From: CAILUG01 sp903844415
GTDB taxonomy: Bacteria; Pseudomonadota; Gammaproteobacteria; Pseudomonadales; Pseudohongiellaceae
DNA: 64,000 bases
Direction: 5' to 3'
Assembly: GCA_947477655.1 (NCBI GenBank)
Contig: CANJTS010000002.1
Coordinates: 310,001 to 374,000, forward strand
Shown here one piece after another: positions 26,614-34,750 of this stretch. Positions within the stretch are counted from its first letter, which is position 1, and each line of letters opens with the position of its first letter. Position numbers and translations under genes: made by a program. The notes under the pieces were generated by a model. That model was not told where the DNA came from. It searched no databases and saw nothing but the letters and a program-made list of their open reading frames with translations.

Positions 26614-27392
26614 CAGGGCAGATCGTAACCGGCAGCCTGAATGAGATTTCGACTGTAATCATTCTGGAGGAAGGCAACGAAGGCACGTGCTGCATCCGAA
26701 TCTTTCAGTATTACCCCTTGCTGGATGATAGGTTTGTGCATTGCAGTGGGTACTGCCCACACACTTCCTTTTTGACTGGTGTCCAAGAGCAGGAATTGTG
26801 AATACGCAATAAATCCAAGTTCGGCATTGCCGGTTTGGACAAATTGCAGGGTTTGGGTAATGTTCTCGCCCAATACCAGTCGAGTCTGCAGTGGATCCCA
26901 CAACGACATGGACACAAGCACTTGTTGCGCAGCCAAACCAAAGGGGGCTAACGCAGGATTGGCAATGGCAAGATGTTGGAATGCGCTGGACTGCAAGATA
27001 AGTCCTTCAGCGTCCACGAGCTGTGGGTCAGCACTCCACAGTGCAAGCTTGCCCAGTGCATAAATAAATCGTGACCCGCTTACCGCTTGCCCTTGTGTCT
27101 CCAACTGGGTGGGTCGTTCACTGTCGGCAGACAAAAATACATCAAACGGTGCACCATTGACGATTTGTGCGTAGTGTTGACCAGTCGCACCGGGAATTAG
27201 GAGCAGTGTATGCCCAGATACCTGTTCAAATTTGGCAGTGAGTTGCGTCAACATTGGCGCAAAATTACTGGCTACTGCAATACGCAAGTTATCAGCATGC
27301 GCTGTTGCTGGTAGCAACACTATTGCTGGTAACACTAAAACTAGTGACAGTCCGCCCAGCAATTTTCGCAGCTTAACCGCAAGCTTGAACAT
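26613..27392 (-). CDS. modA: Molybdate-binding periplasmic protein ModA
   Basis: 259 residues. The Sec signal peptide ends near AHA (about residue 33), followed by DNLRIAVASNFAPMLTQL, the typical opening of mature ModA. Further family segments are SGATGQHYAQI-like (residues about 70-80, with Ser/Thr/Ala that coordinate the oxyanion) and FDVFLSAD. It captures molybdate or tungstate in the periplasm for ModB/ModC. It is the first gene of the modABC operon. No ModE-type operator was recognised in the 50 bases upstream. Confidence 0.92.
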   Translation of the reverse strand: MFKLAVKLRKLLGGLSLVLVLPAIVLLPATAHADNLRIAVASNFAPMLTQLTAKFEQVSGHTLLLIPGATGQHYAQIVNGAPFDVFLSADSERPTQLETQGQAVSGSRFIYALGKLALWSADPQLVDAEGLILQSSAFQHLAIANPALAPFGLAAQQVLVSMSLWDPLQTRLVLGENITQTLQFVQTGNAELGFIAYSQFLLLDTSQKGSVWAVPTAMHKPIIQQGVILKDSDAARAFVAFLQNDYSRNLIQAAGYDLP

Positions 27393-27437
27393 ATCAATAC
27401 GCTCTCAACATCATGGCGCGGGTCACTCTTTTACATT

Positions 27438-28445
27438 TCAGATTTTAATTCGGCTGAACACTTTGCGAATATTGTGTTCAAAGATGTTCGCTTTTTCCAC
27501 TTCGCTGATACGAGCGTTATCAATGTAGCGTTTGGTGTCGTCAAAATAGTAGCCGGTTTCTGGGTCGATACCACGTACTGCGCCCACCATCTCGGATGCA
27601 AACAGGATGTTTTTGTTGTCGATTACATCCAGTAGTAAATCAATGCCTTTCTGGTGATAGACGCACGTATCGAAATACACATTTTTCATGACTAGTTCTT
27701 TCAAGTTAGGCAAATTAAGCATATCTGCCAGTCCACGGAAACGACCCCAGTGATAAGGTACTGCTCCGCCGCCATGCGGGATGATGAATTTGATGGTGGG
27801 GAAATCCTGACACACAGTAGATTGCATCAGTTGCATAAATGCCGTGGTATCGGCGCTTAAATAGTAAGAGCCAGTAGCATGGAAGGCGGGATTACAACTG
27901 CCGCTGACATGAATCATCGCCGGCACATCAAGCTCAACCATCTTTTCGTAAATCGGATACCAGTAACGGTCACCCAGCGGAGGAGAATTGAAATACCCCC
28001 CGGAAGGATCCAAATTGAGATTACAACCTACAAAGCCGAATTCCAGGATGCAGCGTTCTAGTTCGGCAATTGAAGTAAGCAGGTTGCTACCGGGAGACTG
28101 GGGTAGGGCACAGCCTCCGATGAAATTGTTGGGATAAAGTTGCGTGACTCGATAAATAAGTTCGTTGGTATGCTCTGTCCAAAATTTACTGGTATGAGCA
28201 TTGCCTATGTGATGTTCCATCCAACTCGCACGAGGCGAAAAAATCGTATAGTCAGTGCCGCGTTCACGTTGTAATTTTAGCTGGCTGTTTTCTAGGCTGT
28301 CGCGGATCTGGTCGTCGCTGATGTCGAGGTGGCCCTTTTCACCTAAAAAAAGGGGATCTTTTTTGACGGCGGCTTTCTGCGCCTTTCGGTAAACATCAAG
28401 TCCATCCGGGGACGTTGTATAGTGACCATGGCAATCGATAATCAT
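27438..28445 (-). CDS. Amidohydrolase-family protein, LigJ-like 4-oxalomesaconate hydratase
   Basis: 335 residues from the ATG at 28445, which has GGAG ten bases upstream; the longer frame to 28628 adds a leader unlike the family. The opening MIIDCHGHYTT carries the HxH metal motif at residues 6-8, followed by MIHVSG and IIPHGGGAVPYHWGR with further metal-binding His. The sequence resembles 4-oxalomesaconate hydratase (LigJ) of the protocatechuate 4,5-cleavage and gallate pathways more than other ACMSD-like amidohydrolases. The other lig genes are absent here, so the actual substrate is uncertain. The gene diverges from a SnoaL-like gene 238 bases away and follows the mod operon on the same strand. 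Confidence 0.78.
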   Translation of the reverse strand: MIIDCHGHYTTSPDGLDVYRKAQKAAVKKDPLFLGEKGHLDISDDQIRDSLENSQLKLQRERGTDYTIFSPRASWMEHHIGNAHTSKFWTEHTNELIYRVTQLYPNNFIGGCALPQSPGSNLLTSIAELERCILEFGFVGCNLNLDPSGGYFNSPPLGDRYWYPIYEKMVELDVPAMIHVSGSCNPAFHATGSYYLSADTTAFMQLMQSTVCQDFPTIKFIIPHGGGAVPYHWGRFRGLADMLNLPNLKELVMKNVYFDTCVYHQKGIDLLLDVIDNKNILFASEMVGAVRGIDPETGYYFDDTKRYIDNARISEVEKANIFEHNIRKVFSRIKI

Positions 28446-28683
28446 GTAAATGTTGCTCCAAAAATGGGTAAATTTTCTGGACCGAAGCCTACCATTTTTT
28501 ATGCCTTGTATGGTGTGGAAATTAACAGGAATATTGTGGTTTTTAATTATAATAGCCATTAACAAGCTAAGATTTAACAACATTCCAAACGCATATAAAC
28601 CTCCCTGGAGCGGAATGGACAAATTCACGTTTCACCGTTTGGAGTCCATGTATAATCCAAACGACTTTAACGAGAATTAGTTT

Positions 28684-29307
28684 ATGCGCTATGCCGAAGA
28701 CAAACGCCTGTTGCAGGAATTGGTAGACAATTGGGCGATCTTCAGTGATTCAGGCAATTGGGCTCGCTTTGCTGAGTGTTGGCACGATGACGGCTTCATG
28801 TGTGCAACCTGGTTTCAGGCACCTTCTGCTGATTTTATTGCGGCACGGCGCAAGGGTTTCGATAATGGCGTCAGTATCATTCATTTTCATGGGGGCTTTA
28901 CTGCTGATGTGAATGAGTCTCGTGCAGTGACCCAAACCAAGATGATCATCAGTCAGCGAGCCAAAGTGGATGATGTGTTAGTAGATGTAGTGTGTACTGG
29001 TCGCTTTTATGATTTTCATGAACAACGCGCTGGGCGTTGGGGTATGGTTCGCAGGCAACCAATTTACGAAAAAGACCGCATGGATGCAGTCGATCCGGAC
29101 GCCAGATTGCGGCTTGATCCAGACTTGCTGCAACAATTCCCCGAGGGTTATAGGCACCTAGCTTACCTGCAATCCAAAATAGGCTACAAAGTTGCCAAGG
29201 GTGGTTTACCTGCTCTCAAAGGGCCGGAAATCGATAAACTCTATGCTGATGGTGCTGCCTGGCTTGCTGGAGCGGCAACTCCCGGTCGTCCCAACTTGAT
29301 TATGTAA
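28684..29307 (+). CDS. SnoaL-like (NTF2 fold) protein
   Basis: 207 residues. The first ~130 residues fit a SnoaL_4/NTF2-like cone: LLQELVDNWAIFSDSGNWARFAECWHDDG, then beta strands including IIHFHGG and a VVCTGRFYDFHEQRAGRW segment. The C-terminal 70 residues form an extra helical tail, seen in some NTF2-like proteins linked to aromatic or steroid degradation. It is cytosolic. The gene diverges from the LigJ-like gene, so the two may share a regulatory region and substrate class. It may be an isomerase, dehydratase or binding protein. The fold alone does not decide. Confidence 0.75.
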   Translation: MRYAEDKRLLQELVDNWAIFSDSGNWARFAECWHDDGFMCATWFQAPSADFIAARRKGFDNGVSIIHFHGGFTADVNESRAVTQTKMIISQRAKVDDVLVDVVCTGRFYDFHEQRAGRWGMVRRQPIYEKDRMDAVDPDARLRLDPDLLQQFPEGYRHLAYLQSKIGYKVAKGGLPALKGPEIDKLYADGAAWLAGAATPGRPNLIM

Positions 29308-29654
29308 CTAAGTATGGATGGGTACTCCAAATGCCAAGAATCACCGCTCAAATACATTGCAACTTTGTAATTCCTAATAGTTAAGATAGCGCACGCATTA
29401 ACTTCAGCACAAAACAGTAAATTCAGCTCGAGATAACTATTATATTAGGCATTAAGATGATGGATTAGGGGTTTGTAGAGTAGGTAAATTATATGGGGTT
29501 GAATCTTGATTTAGAGTAAGATTTTTACATCTCGTCATTTATTTTTATCATGTTTCCGCCTTTTAAACGCATATTAAGACTGCGCTAAATACTGTATTAT
29601 TCTTAGTGTTCAACGTGGATTGATTCCGAATTATTTCAGATCTCATGCACCTTC
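29308..29654 (+). other. Intergenic region upstream of moaA
   Basis: 347 A+T-rich bases with no supported open frame. It presumably contains the moaA promoter. The conserved core of a molybdenum-cofactor riboswitch was looked for, because such RNAs often precede moaA, and was not found. Several AT-rich hexamers could serve as a -10, for example around 29596-29603, but none has a convincing partner. Confidence 0.4.
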
Positions 29655-30659
29655 ATGCCTACTTCTCCCAAATCAGCGTTAATCGACAAATACGGACGCC
29701 ACATTGATTATGTGAGACTTTCCGTAACGGATCGTTGTGATTTTCGGTGTATTTATTGCATGTCGGAAAAAATGACTTTTCTGCCTCGTAATGCCGTGTT
29801 GTCGTTGGAAGAAATATTTCGTGTAGCTAAAGCGTTTACTCAACTGGGCGTTAATAAAATCAGACTTACTGGTGGTGAACCACTAGTGCGCTCTAACGTT
29901 ATGACCTTAGTTGAAAATATTGGCAGCTTGCCCGGCCTCGATGAACTTTTACTCACCACCAATGGTTCACATCTTGAAGCACTCGCGGCACCATTAAAAA
30001 AAGCGGGAGTAACACGGATTAATATCAGTCTGGATTCGTTGCAAGCTGACAAATTTAAACAAATGACCAGAACAGGAGATTTGCAGCAGGTGCTGCGTGG
30101 AATCGAAGCTGCTGTTGCCACTGGCTTCAAAACATTGCGGCTGAATGCGGTCATCCTCAACGGCATAAACAATCATGAAATAATCGATCTGCTGGAATAT
30201 GCAATTAGATTAGGCATCAACATTGCTTATATTGAAGAAATGCCGCTAGGCGAGGTGTCTGATCACGCTCGTCTTGAGACAACCTGCAGCAATGAAGATG
30301 TGCGCAAGATAATCGAAAGTCGTTATGCACTTACACCAGTTGTGATGAAAACAGCAGGACCTTCACGTTATTACCAGATCGAAAGTAGTGGCACTCGGGT
30401 GGGTTTTATTTCTCCGGTGTCCCACAATTTTTGTGATACCTGTAATCGAGTTCGGGTGACCGTTGAAGGTCGCTTGTTGTTGTGCCTAGGTAATGAACAC
30501 TCGGTGGATTTGCGTAGCATCATGCGTGAGCATCCACAAGATGAAGAACTGCTGCGTGAAACTATTAGAGCTGCTATGGATATAAAACCTCTGCGGCATT
30601 ATTTTTACGACAAAGATGCGCCGCAAATCGTACGATTTATGAACACTACTGGTGGATAA
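29655..30659 (+). CDS. moaA: GTP 3',8-cyclase MoaA
   Basis: 334 residues. The radical-SAM cluster motif CDFRCIYC has cysteines at 28, 32 and 35. A second cluster is formed by the C-terminal FCDTCNRVRV and the later LLLCLG. The protein ends with the conserved Gly-Gly tail needed for activity. MoaA converts GTP to (8S)-3',8-cyclo-7,8-dihydroguanosine 5'-triphosphate, the first step of molybdenum cofactor synthesis. moaB lies 95 bases downstream and modABC about 2.3 kb away, which fits a molybdenum-related region. The partner moaC, moaD and moaE genes are not in the window. Confidence 0.95.
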   Translation: MPTSPKSALIDKYGRHIDYVRLSVTDRCDFRCIYCMSEKMTFLPRNAVLSLEEIFRVAKAFTQLGVNKIRLTGGEPLVRSNVMTLVENIGSLPGLDELLLTTNGSHLEALAAPLKKAGVTRINISLDSLQADKFKQMTRTGDLQQVLRGIEAAVATGFKTLRLNAVILNGINNHEIIDLLEYAIRLGINIAYIEEMPLGEVSDHARLETTCSNEDVRKIIESRYALTPVVMKTAGPSRYYQIESSGTRVGFISPVSHNFCDTCNRVRVTVEGRLLLCLGNEHSVDLRSIMREHPQDEELLRETIRAAMDIKPLRHYFYDKDAPQIVRFMNTTGG

Positions 30660-30754
30660 GCGTGTCCGCTGGTTTAGCAACGTCCTTGAACTAAAAAACT
30701 GATACCCACGTTCGTAAAAATTCAAACTGCTGTTGATTTTAAAGGTGCAAGATT

Positions 30755-31285
30755 ATGGCTGGCAACAAACCACAACAGGACTTTATTCCCTTGCAGTTGG
30801 CCGTGGTAACGGTTTCGGATACCCGTGACGAGACTACTGATACGTCCGGCCACTATCTGCAACAAGCTTTAGAAAAGGCTGGTCATAGCTGTGCTCAGAA
30901 ACATATCTGTAAAGATGATGTGTATAAATTACGTGCCTTGGTTGCGACTTTGATCGCAGATAATAGTTTGCACGGCATTTTACTGACTGGCGGTACTGGT
31001 TTTACTAAACGGGATAACACAGTCGTAGCAATAACCCCCTTATTGGATTCCACTATCGATGGATTTGGCGAACTCTTCCGTCAGCTCTCTTTTATTGAAA
31101 TTGGTACTTCGACTATTCAGTCACGAGCTTTCGCTGGGCTCAGCAACAGTACGGTGGTGTTTTGTATGCCGGGTTCAACAGGCGCATGTAAGACGGCCTG
31201 GACTGGCATCATCGCTCAGCAATTGGATAGCACACATCGTCCGTGTAATTTTGTTGACAGGGTGTTGCAAAAAGGCCAATCGTAA
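30755..31285 (+). CDS. moaB: Molybdenum cofactor biosynthesis protein B
   Basis: 176 residues, the usual MoaB length. The MPT-binding domain motifs are VVTVSDTRDETTDTSG near the N-terminus, LTGGTGFTKRD in the centre and MPGSTGACKTAW towards the C-terminus. MoaB/MogA proteins bind molybdopterin and, in MogA, adenylylate it before molybdenum insertion. MoaB may do the same in organisms without MogA. The gene is downstream of moaA and is probably co-transcribed. The following 600 bases contain no further Moco gene. Confidence 0.92.
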   Translation: MAGNKPQQDFIPLQLAVVTVSDTRDETTDTSGHYLQQALEKAGHSCAQKHICKDDVYKLRALVATLIADNSLHGILLTGGTGFTKRDNTVVAITPLLDSTIDGFGELFRQLSFIEIGTSTIQSRAFAGLSNSTVVFCMPGSTGACKTAWTGIIAQQLDSTHRPCNFVDRVLQKGQS

Positions 31286-31343
31286 TAAATCAAGTAATTC
31301 AGGCGGGATGTAATGGGGCGGGTAAGGAAGGGGTGGTACTTAT

Positions 31344-31381
31344 GCCTGTTGCTAGGAAATGGGGAGATTTCCGCAACAAGC
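31344..31381. other. Interrupted hairpin 3' of a small minus-strand gene
   Basis: TGTTGC (31347-31352) and GGAAAT (31355-31360) pair with ATTTCC (31367-31372) and GCAACA (31373-31378) around the loop GGGGAG, with a two-base TA bulge. It lies 16 bases past the stop of the 36-residue minus-strand gene and 59 bases after moaB. No T-run follows on either strand, so it may be a weak terminator or a 3'-end stabiliser. Confidence 0.45.
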
Positions 31382-31396
31382 ACAAATACTCTTTGT

Positions 31397-31507
31397 TCAG
31401 GTTATGCTAAACAAGCCTGACATCAAAACTGCAGTAAAGATCAGGGTGGTCAGTGCTGCAATTGCTACTTCTTCAACAACTACGTAGTCATTAAATTTAA
31501 CGTTCAT
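31397..31507 (-). CDS. Putative 36-residue single-pass membrane protein
   Basis: A short frame with ATG at 31505-31507 and stop TGA at 31397-31399. AAGGAG lies seven bases upstream of the ATG, one of the best ribosome-binding sites in this stretch. The predicted protein begins MNVKFNDYVVVEEV, then has a hydrophobic segment (AIAALTTLIFTAVLMSGLF) long enough to span a membrane, and ends SIT. The charged N-terminus and hydrophobic C-terminal helix are typical of bacterial small membrane proteins that regulate larger partners. No family is recognised. The upstream region contains the GTAACA/TGTTAC array, which may control it. Expression would need to be shown. Confidence 0.6.
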   Translation of the reverse strand: MNVKFNDYVVVEEVAIAALTTLIFTAVLMSGLFSIT

Positions 31508-31573
31508 CTAAAAGCTCCTTGTAAGAAAAGATGATAATTTAATTTGCATCCTTGATAAGAACGCAGGCGCATA

Positions 31574-31808
31574 GTAACACAGTGTTACCATGGCGGGTAA
31601 CATTCCTTAATATTTCCTATAAAAGTTACAACTTTGTTACTCTTTGTTCATAAAAAAGGTCGTAAATAGGGTGTGGCAGCAAGATTATTCTTATAGATTT
31701 CAATGGATTTGTATTTGAAGCGCGTTATAGGTAACAGTAAGTGTTACCTCGTTCGAAGATCATATTAAAAGAAGTAGTTTGGCCATCGATTTTGGAAAAA
31801 AGTGTTAC
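31574..31808. promoter_or_regulatory. Array of GTAACA/TGTTAC operator-like sites
   Basis: Seven copies of the hexamer in either orientation lie at 31574, 31583, 31597, 31635, 31731, 31742 and 31803. Chance alone predicts about 0.1 in this length. Three form clear inverted repeats: GTAACAC-A-GTGTTAC (31574-31588), TGTTACC-ATGGCG-GGTAACA (31583-31602) and GGTAACA-GTAAG-TGTTACC (31730-31748). The array sits between the divergent 36-residue membrane-protein gene and the hemD-like gene, so a dimeric regulator probably binds here. The regulator is not identified and is not encoded next to the array. Confidence 0.6.
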
Positions 31809-31893
31809 TGATGGTGTGCTTTTCTGCCGAATCGAAGGTTGAGTAACGGTAAGGTCAAATGAGGAAAATCAAATTACTTCTCTAAGTGGCAAA

Positions 31894-32703
31894 GTGGTGG
31901 CTGTCCCCGAAAATCGCCAGCTAGCTACTTTGGCGCTCTTGTTTGCGAACCGGGGTGCCAGGGTTGTCGAAGTGCCTTTGGTGGATATATGGGATGCTCC
32001 TGATCCTGCTCCAGTTTTGGCTTGGATAAGGCGTTTCATTGCCGAACCTCCGGCACTGTTGGTTTTATTGACAGGCGAAGGGTTGCGACGCTTACTTACA
32101 TTGGCAGCAACTCATGCGTTGGAAAAGGACTTTGTGACGGCCTTACGAGGGGTTCCTTGTCTCTGTCGTGGCCCTAAACCGGAACAAGTCCTCATGACCT
32201 TAGACATGCATGCCGCGTATAAAGCCACTGTACCGACAACCGATGGAGTCATCACCACCCTGATAGCACAAGATCTGCGCGAACAAAGAGTGGGCGTACA
32301 ACTTTATGGGGAAGAACCAAACCTGAAGTTACAGGAGTTTTTAACAGCCCAAGGTGCAATAGCAGACGTAGTAGCGCCTTACGTATATGCTAATAAAGTA
32401 GAAGAAACCAAAGTGTTGGATTTTATCGCGGCTTTGGAGGGTGGTCAGATTGATGTGATTGCTTTTACATCACAATCCCAGTTCAAACGTTTGCATGATG
32501 TCGCCAGTTCCAACCAGATGCTGGATCAATTAAATAAAGGATTACGAGCGACTACATTGGCTGTAGTGGGTCCAGTGGTAAAACAACAATTGGAAGCAGC
32601 GGGTTATAAAGTAGCTATCATGCCAGAGCGGGTTTATTTCATGAAACCGCTAGTCGCTGCAGTGGAGAGATATTTTGAGTCAACCACCCAGGCGCATTTA
32701 TAA
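31894..32703 (+). CDS. hemD: Uroporphyrinogen-III synthase-like protein
   Basis: 269 residues from the GTG at 31894. The sequence has the two-lobed HemD plan: a first lobe with VPENRQLATLALLFANRGA and VLLTGEGLRR, a second with AFTSQSQFKRLHDV and a final lobe ending VAAVERYFE. HemD closes hydroxymethylbilane to uroporphyrinogen III for haem and related tetrapyrroles. The gene is separate from hemC, which is unusual. Reading upstream in frame, ATTACTTCTCTAAGTGGCAAA encodes (M)TSLSGK, which looks like the usual HemD start. GAGGAA lies eight bases before that ATT, so translation may begin at a non-canonical ATT at 31873. It lies 66 bases upstream of the cyclophilin gene. Confidence 0.72.
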   Translation: MVAVPENRQLATLALLFANRGARVVEVPLVDIWDAPDPAPVLAWIRRFIAEPPALLVLLTGEGLRRLLTLAATHALEKDFVTALRGVPCLCRGPKPEQVLMTLDMHAAYKATVPTTDGVITTLIAQDLREQRVGVQLYGEEPNLKLQEFLTAQGAIADVVAPYVYANKVEETKVLDFIAALEGGQIDVIAFTSQSQFKRLHDVASSNQMLDQLNKGLRATTLAVVGPVVKQQLEAAGYKVAIMPERVYFMKPLVAAVERYFESTTQAHL

Positions 32704-32769
32704 TTTGAAATAACTAATTCGACTAAGATATCAAGTAGATAAATTTAACTAATTACGCGGGGATGCATT

Positions 32770-33372
32770 ATGAAGCTTTTCTTTTGGTTTTGGCTGTTAT
32801 TGATCAGCCCTATGCTGTTAATGGCTCAGGAAAAAGATCCTGCCAAACTGTATGCCGTTATAACCACCAATCGAGGCACCATGGAATTTGTTTTATATCC
32901 GGAAGTGGCGCCACTCACCGTCAGTAATTTTGTCAATCTGGCTACGCGGGGTTTTTATGATGGTCTTACCTTTCATCGTGTTGTTAATGATTTCATGATC
33001 CAGGGTGGTGATCCTGAAGGTAACGGCAGTGGTGGCCCTGGTTACGAATTTGAAGACGAAATTGCGTTGCGTCTGAATCAGGAAGGTATTTTGGCAATGG
33101 CGAACGCTGGCCCAGGTACCAATGGCAGCCAATTTTTTATCACACATCTGGCCACGCCTCACCTCAATGGAGCCCATACAGTTTTTGGGCTAATCCACAG
33201 CGGCAGGGAAATTATTCGAGAAATTCGCATTGGTGATGTCATGACATCCATCACCATTGAAGGTAATGCAAAAGTATTGCTGGATCACAACAAAGCACAA
33301 GTTGGTTTATGGAACAACATCCTGACCAAGCAATTTCCTGATTTAAAGCCCCCAATACTCAATGCTGAGTAA
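32770..33372 (+). CDS. Periplasmic peptidyl-prolyl cis-trans isomerase (cyclophilin)
   Basis: 200 residues. A signal peptide (residues 1 to about 19, FWLLLISPMLLMA) precedes a complete cyclophilin domain. Family motifs are FVNLATRGFYDGLTFHRVV, FMIQGGDPEGNG, MANAGPGTNGSQFFI and a C-terminal LNGAHTVFGLI. The catalytic Arg is in FHRVV. It speeds proline isomerisation during protein folding and, given the signal, works in the periplasm as PpiA does. It ends 13 bases from the convergent yciB gene. Confidence 0.9.
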   Translation: MKLFFWFWLLLISPMLLMAQEKDPAKLYAVITTNRGTMEFVLYPEVAPLTVSNFVNLATRGFYDGLTFHRVVNDFMIQGGDPEGNGSGGPGYEFEDEIALRLNQEGILAMANAGPGTNGSQFFITHLATPHLNGAHTVFGLIHSGREIIREIRIGDVMTSITIEGNAKVLLDHNKAQVGLWNNILTKQFPDLKPPILNAE

Positions 33373-33385
33373 GGCGGAGAGGTAT

Positions 33386-33988
33386 TCAGGGTTTTTTTGG
33401 CTGATTTTCAGCGGCTTCAGTTTCAGTTTGCAAGTAGGGATAGATATAGAACATCTGGCCAATAGAGGCGAGTATAAGCATGCCCATGCTGCCAAAGACC
33501 TTGAAGTCGACCCAATATTCGTGATAAGTGAAGGCTACAAATAAGTTAGTACAGCCCACCACGAAAAACACCAGAACCCAAGCGAGATTTAAGCGGATCC
33601 AGCGTGTATCAGGCATGCTTACTATCTGGCCAAACATACTTTTGGCCATATTTTCTTTGCCAATAAACTGACTGCCAAGAAAGATAGCCGCCATAATCCA
33701 GTTTACTACAGGGGCTTTCCATTTAAGGATCTCCTCTGAGCGCAATATCAAGGTAGAGCTACCAAACAACAATACGGCGGCGACCACGATCCACTGCATA
33801 CGCGTGAGTGAGCCATTCATTTTTAACACTATGCCGTAGGCCAGCACGGTACTCAGCATCAGAAAAGCGGTTGCACTGAAAATACCACCAAAAGTAAATT
33901 CCATTGTGCCAATAGTGATCAGACGCTCATCCAGTTTGTAAACAATCAGGAAAAAAAATAGCGGGATGTATTCTAGGAATTGTTTCAT
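33386..33988 (-). CDS. yciB: Inner-membrane septation protein YciB/IspZ
   Basis: 200 residues with five or six membrane helices and family segments FFLIVYKL near the start, NWIMAAIFLGSQFIGKENMAKSM-like in the centre (with conserved FxGxxN-type residues) and a C-terminal FKVFGSMGM followed by a YP-containing tail. YciB is linked to cell-envelope integrity and division in enterobacteria. Its gene often neighbours yciO in gammaproteobacteria, as here, although it is on the opposite strand. No signal of regulation is visible. Confidence 0.9.
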   Translation of the reverse strand: MKQFLEYIPLFFFLIVYKLDERLITIGTMEFTFGGIFSATAFLMLSTVLAYGIVLKMNGSLTRMQWIVVAAVLLFGSSTLILRSEEILKWKAPVVNWIMAAIFLGSQFIGKENMAKSMFGQIVSMPDTRWIRLNLAWVLVFFVVGCTNLFVAFTYHEYWVDFKVFGSMGMLILASIGQMFYIYPYLQTETEAAENQPKKP

Positions 33989-34120
33989 TGCTTGTTACGT
34001 AAGTGAATGGTGGGGTGGTGATGTTAATTGATTTTGAGTGGGCGGTCAGCACTTGCTGGTGTTACCCACAGATTACATTGCTTGATGTGGTAGTCTGCAT
34101 TCTTTTTCGGATTATTACCG

Positions 34121-34744
34121 ATGACTGCTCGTGTTCTGGTTATTCATCCTGACAATCCACAACTGCGGCTTATCCGACAGGTAGTGGACTGTATTCGTGG
34201 CGGCGGTGTGATTGTTTATCCCACAGATTCAGCATATGCCTTGGGTTGTGCAGTGGGCAACAAGACTGCCATGGAAACAATTGTGCGAATCCGCCAGATG
34301 GATAAACACCATAACTTCACCCTCGTGTGCCGTGATCTTTCGGAACTTTCTACGTATGCCAGAGTGGATAATGCTTGTTACCGTTTGCTCAAGGCTTTCA
34401 CTCCTGCAGCCTACACATTTGTTTTGAAAGCGACTTCTGAAGTGCCAAGATTGTTACAACACCCCAAGCGAAAAACCATTGGCATCAGAGTGCCAGATCA
34501 TCCTGTGGTCACCGCTTTGTTGGCCGAACTGAACGAACCAATAGTGAGCAGCAGTTTGATCATGCCAGGCGAGTCGGAACCACTTTTCGAAATGGAAGAT
34601 TTGGTCGGTAGGCTGCAATATCATGTGGACATGATCATCGATTCGGGCTTCTGCGGGCGCGAGGCGACTACCGTCATAGATCTGGTAGAAGGAGTACCTC
34701 AGCTATTGCGACAAGGTAAGGCCGATGCCACACCATTCATGTAA
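34121..34744 (+). CDS. yciO: YciO/TsaC-family (Sua5-YciO-YrdC) protein
   Basis: 207 residues of a single YrdC domain with the KxR/SxN-type signatures visible: VYPTDSAYALGC at about residues 31-42, IRQMDKHHNFTLVC at about 57-70 and IGIRVPDHPV near 128-137. These match YciO more closely than TsaC, the threonylcarbamoyl-AMP synthase, and YciO has much weaker activity in E. coli. TsaC would be a distinct gene elsewhere. The context before trpS-scpA-scpB-rluB matches the usual gammaproteobacterial position of yciO. The trpH gene that often accompanies it is missing. Confidence 0.87.
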   Translation: MTARVLVIHPDNPQLRLIRQVVDCIRGGGVIVYPTDSAYALGCAVGNKTAMETIVRIRQMDKHHNFTLVCRDLSELSTYARVDNACYRLLKAFTPAAYTFVLKATSEVPRLLQHPKRKTIGIRVPDHPVVTALLAELNEPIVSSSLIMPGESEPLFEMEDLVGRLQYHVDMIIDSGFCGREATTVIDLVEGVPQLLRQGKADATPFM

Positions 34745-34750
34745 AAAAGA

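Noticed and set aside
28446..28628. Extra 61-codon leader on the LigJ-like gene
   Set aside because: The family starts MIIDCHGHY, and a GGAG ribosome-binding site directly precedes that ATG at 28445.
29308..29654. Molybdenum cofactor riboswitch before moaA
   Set aside because: The conserved core helices were not found by reading the sequence.
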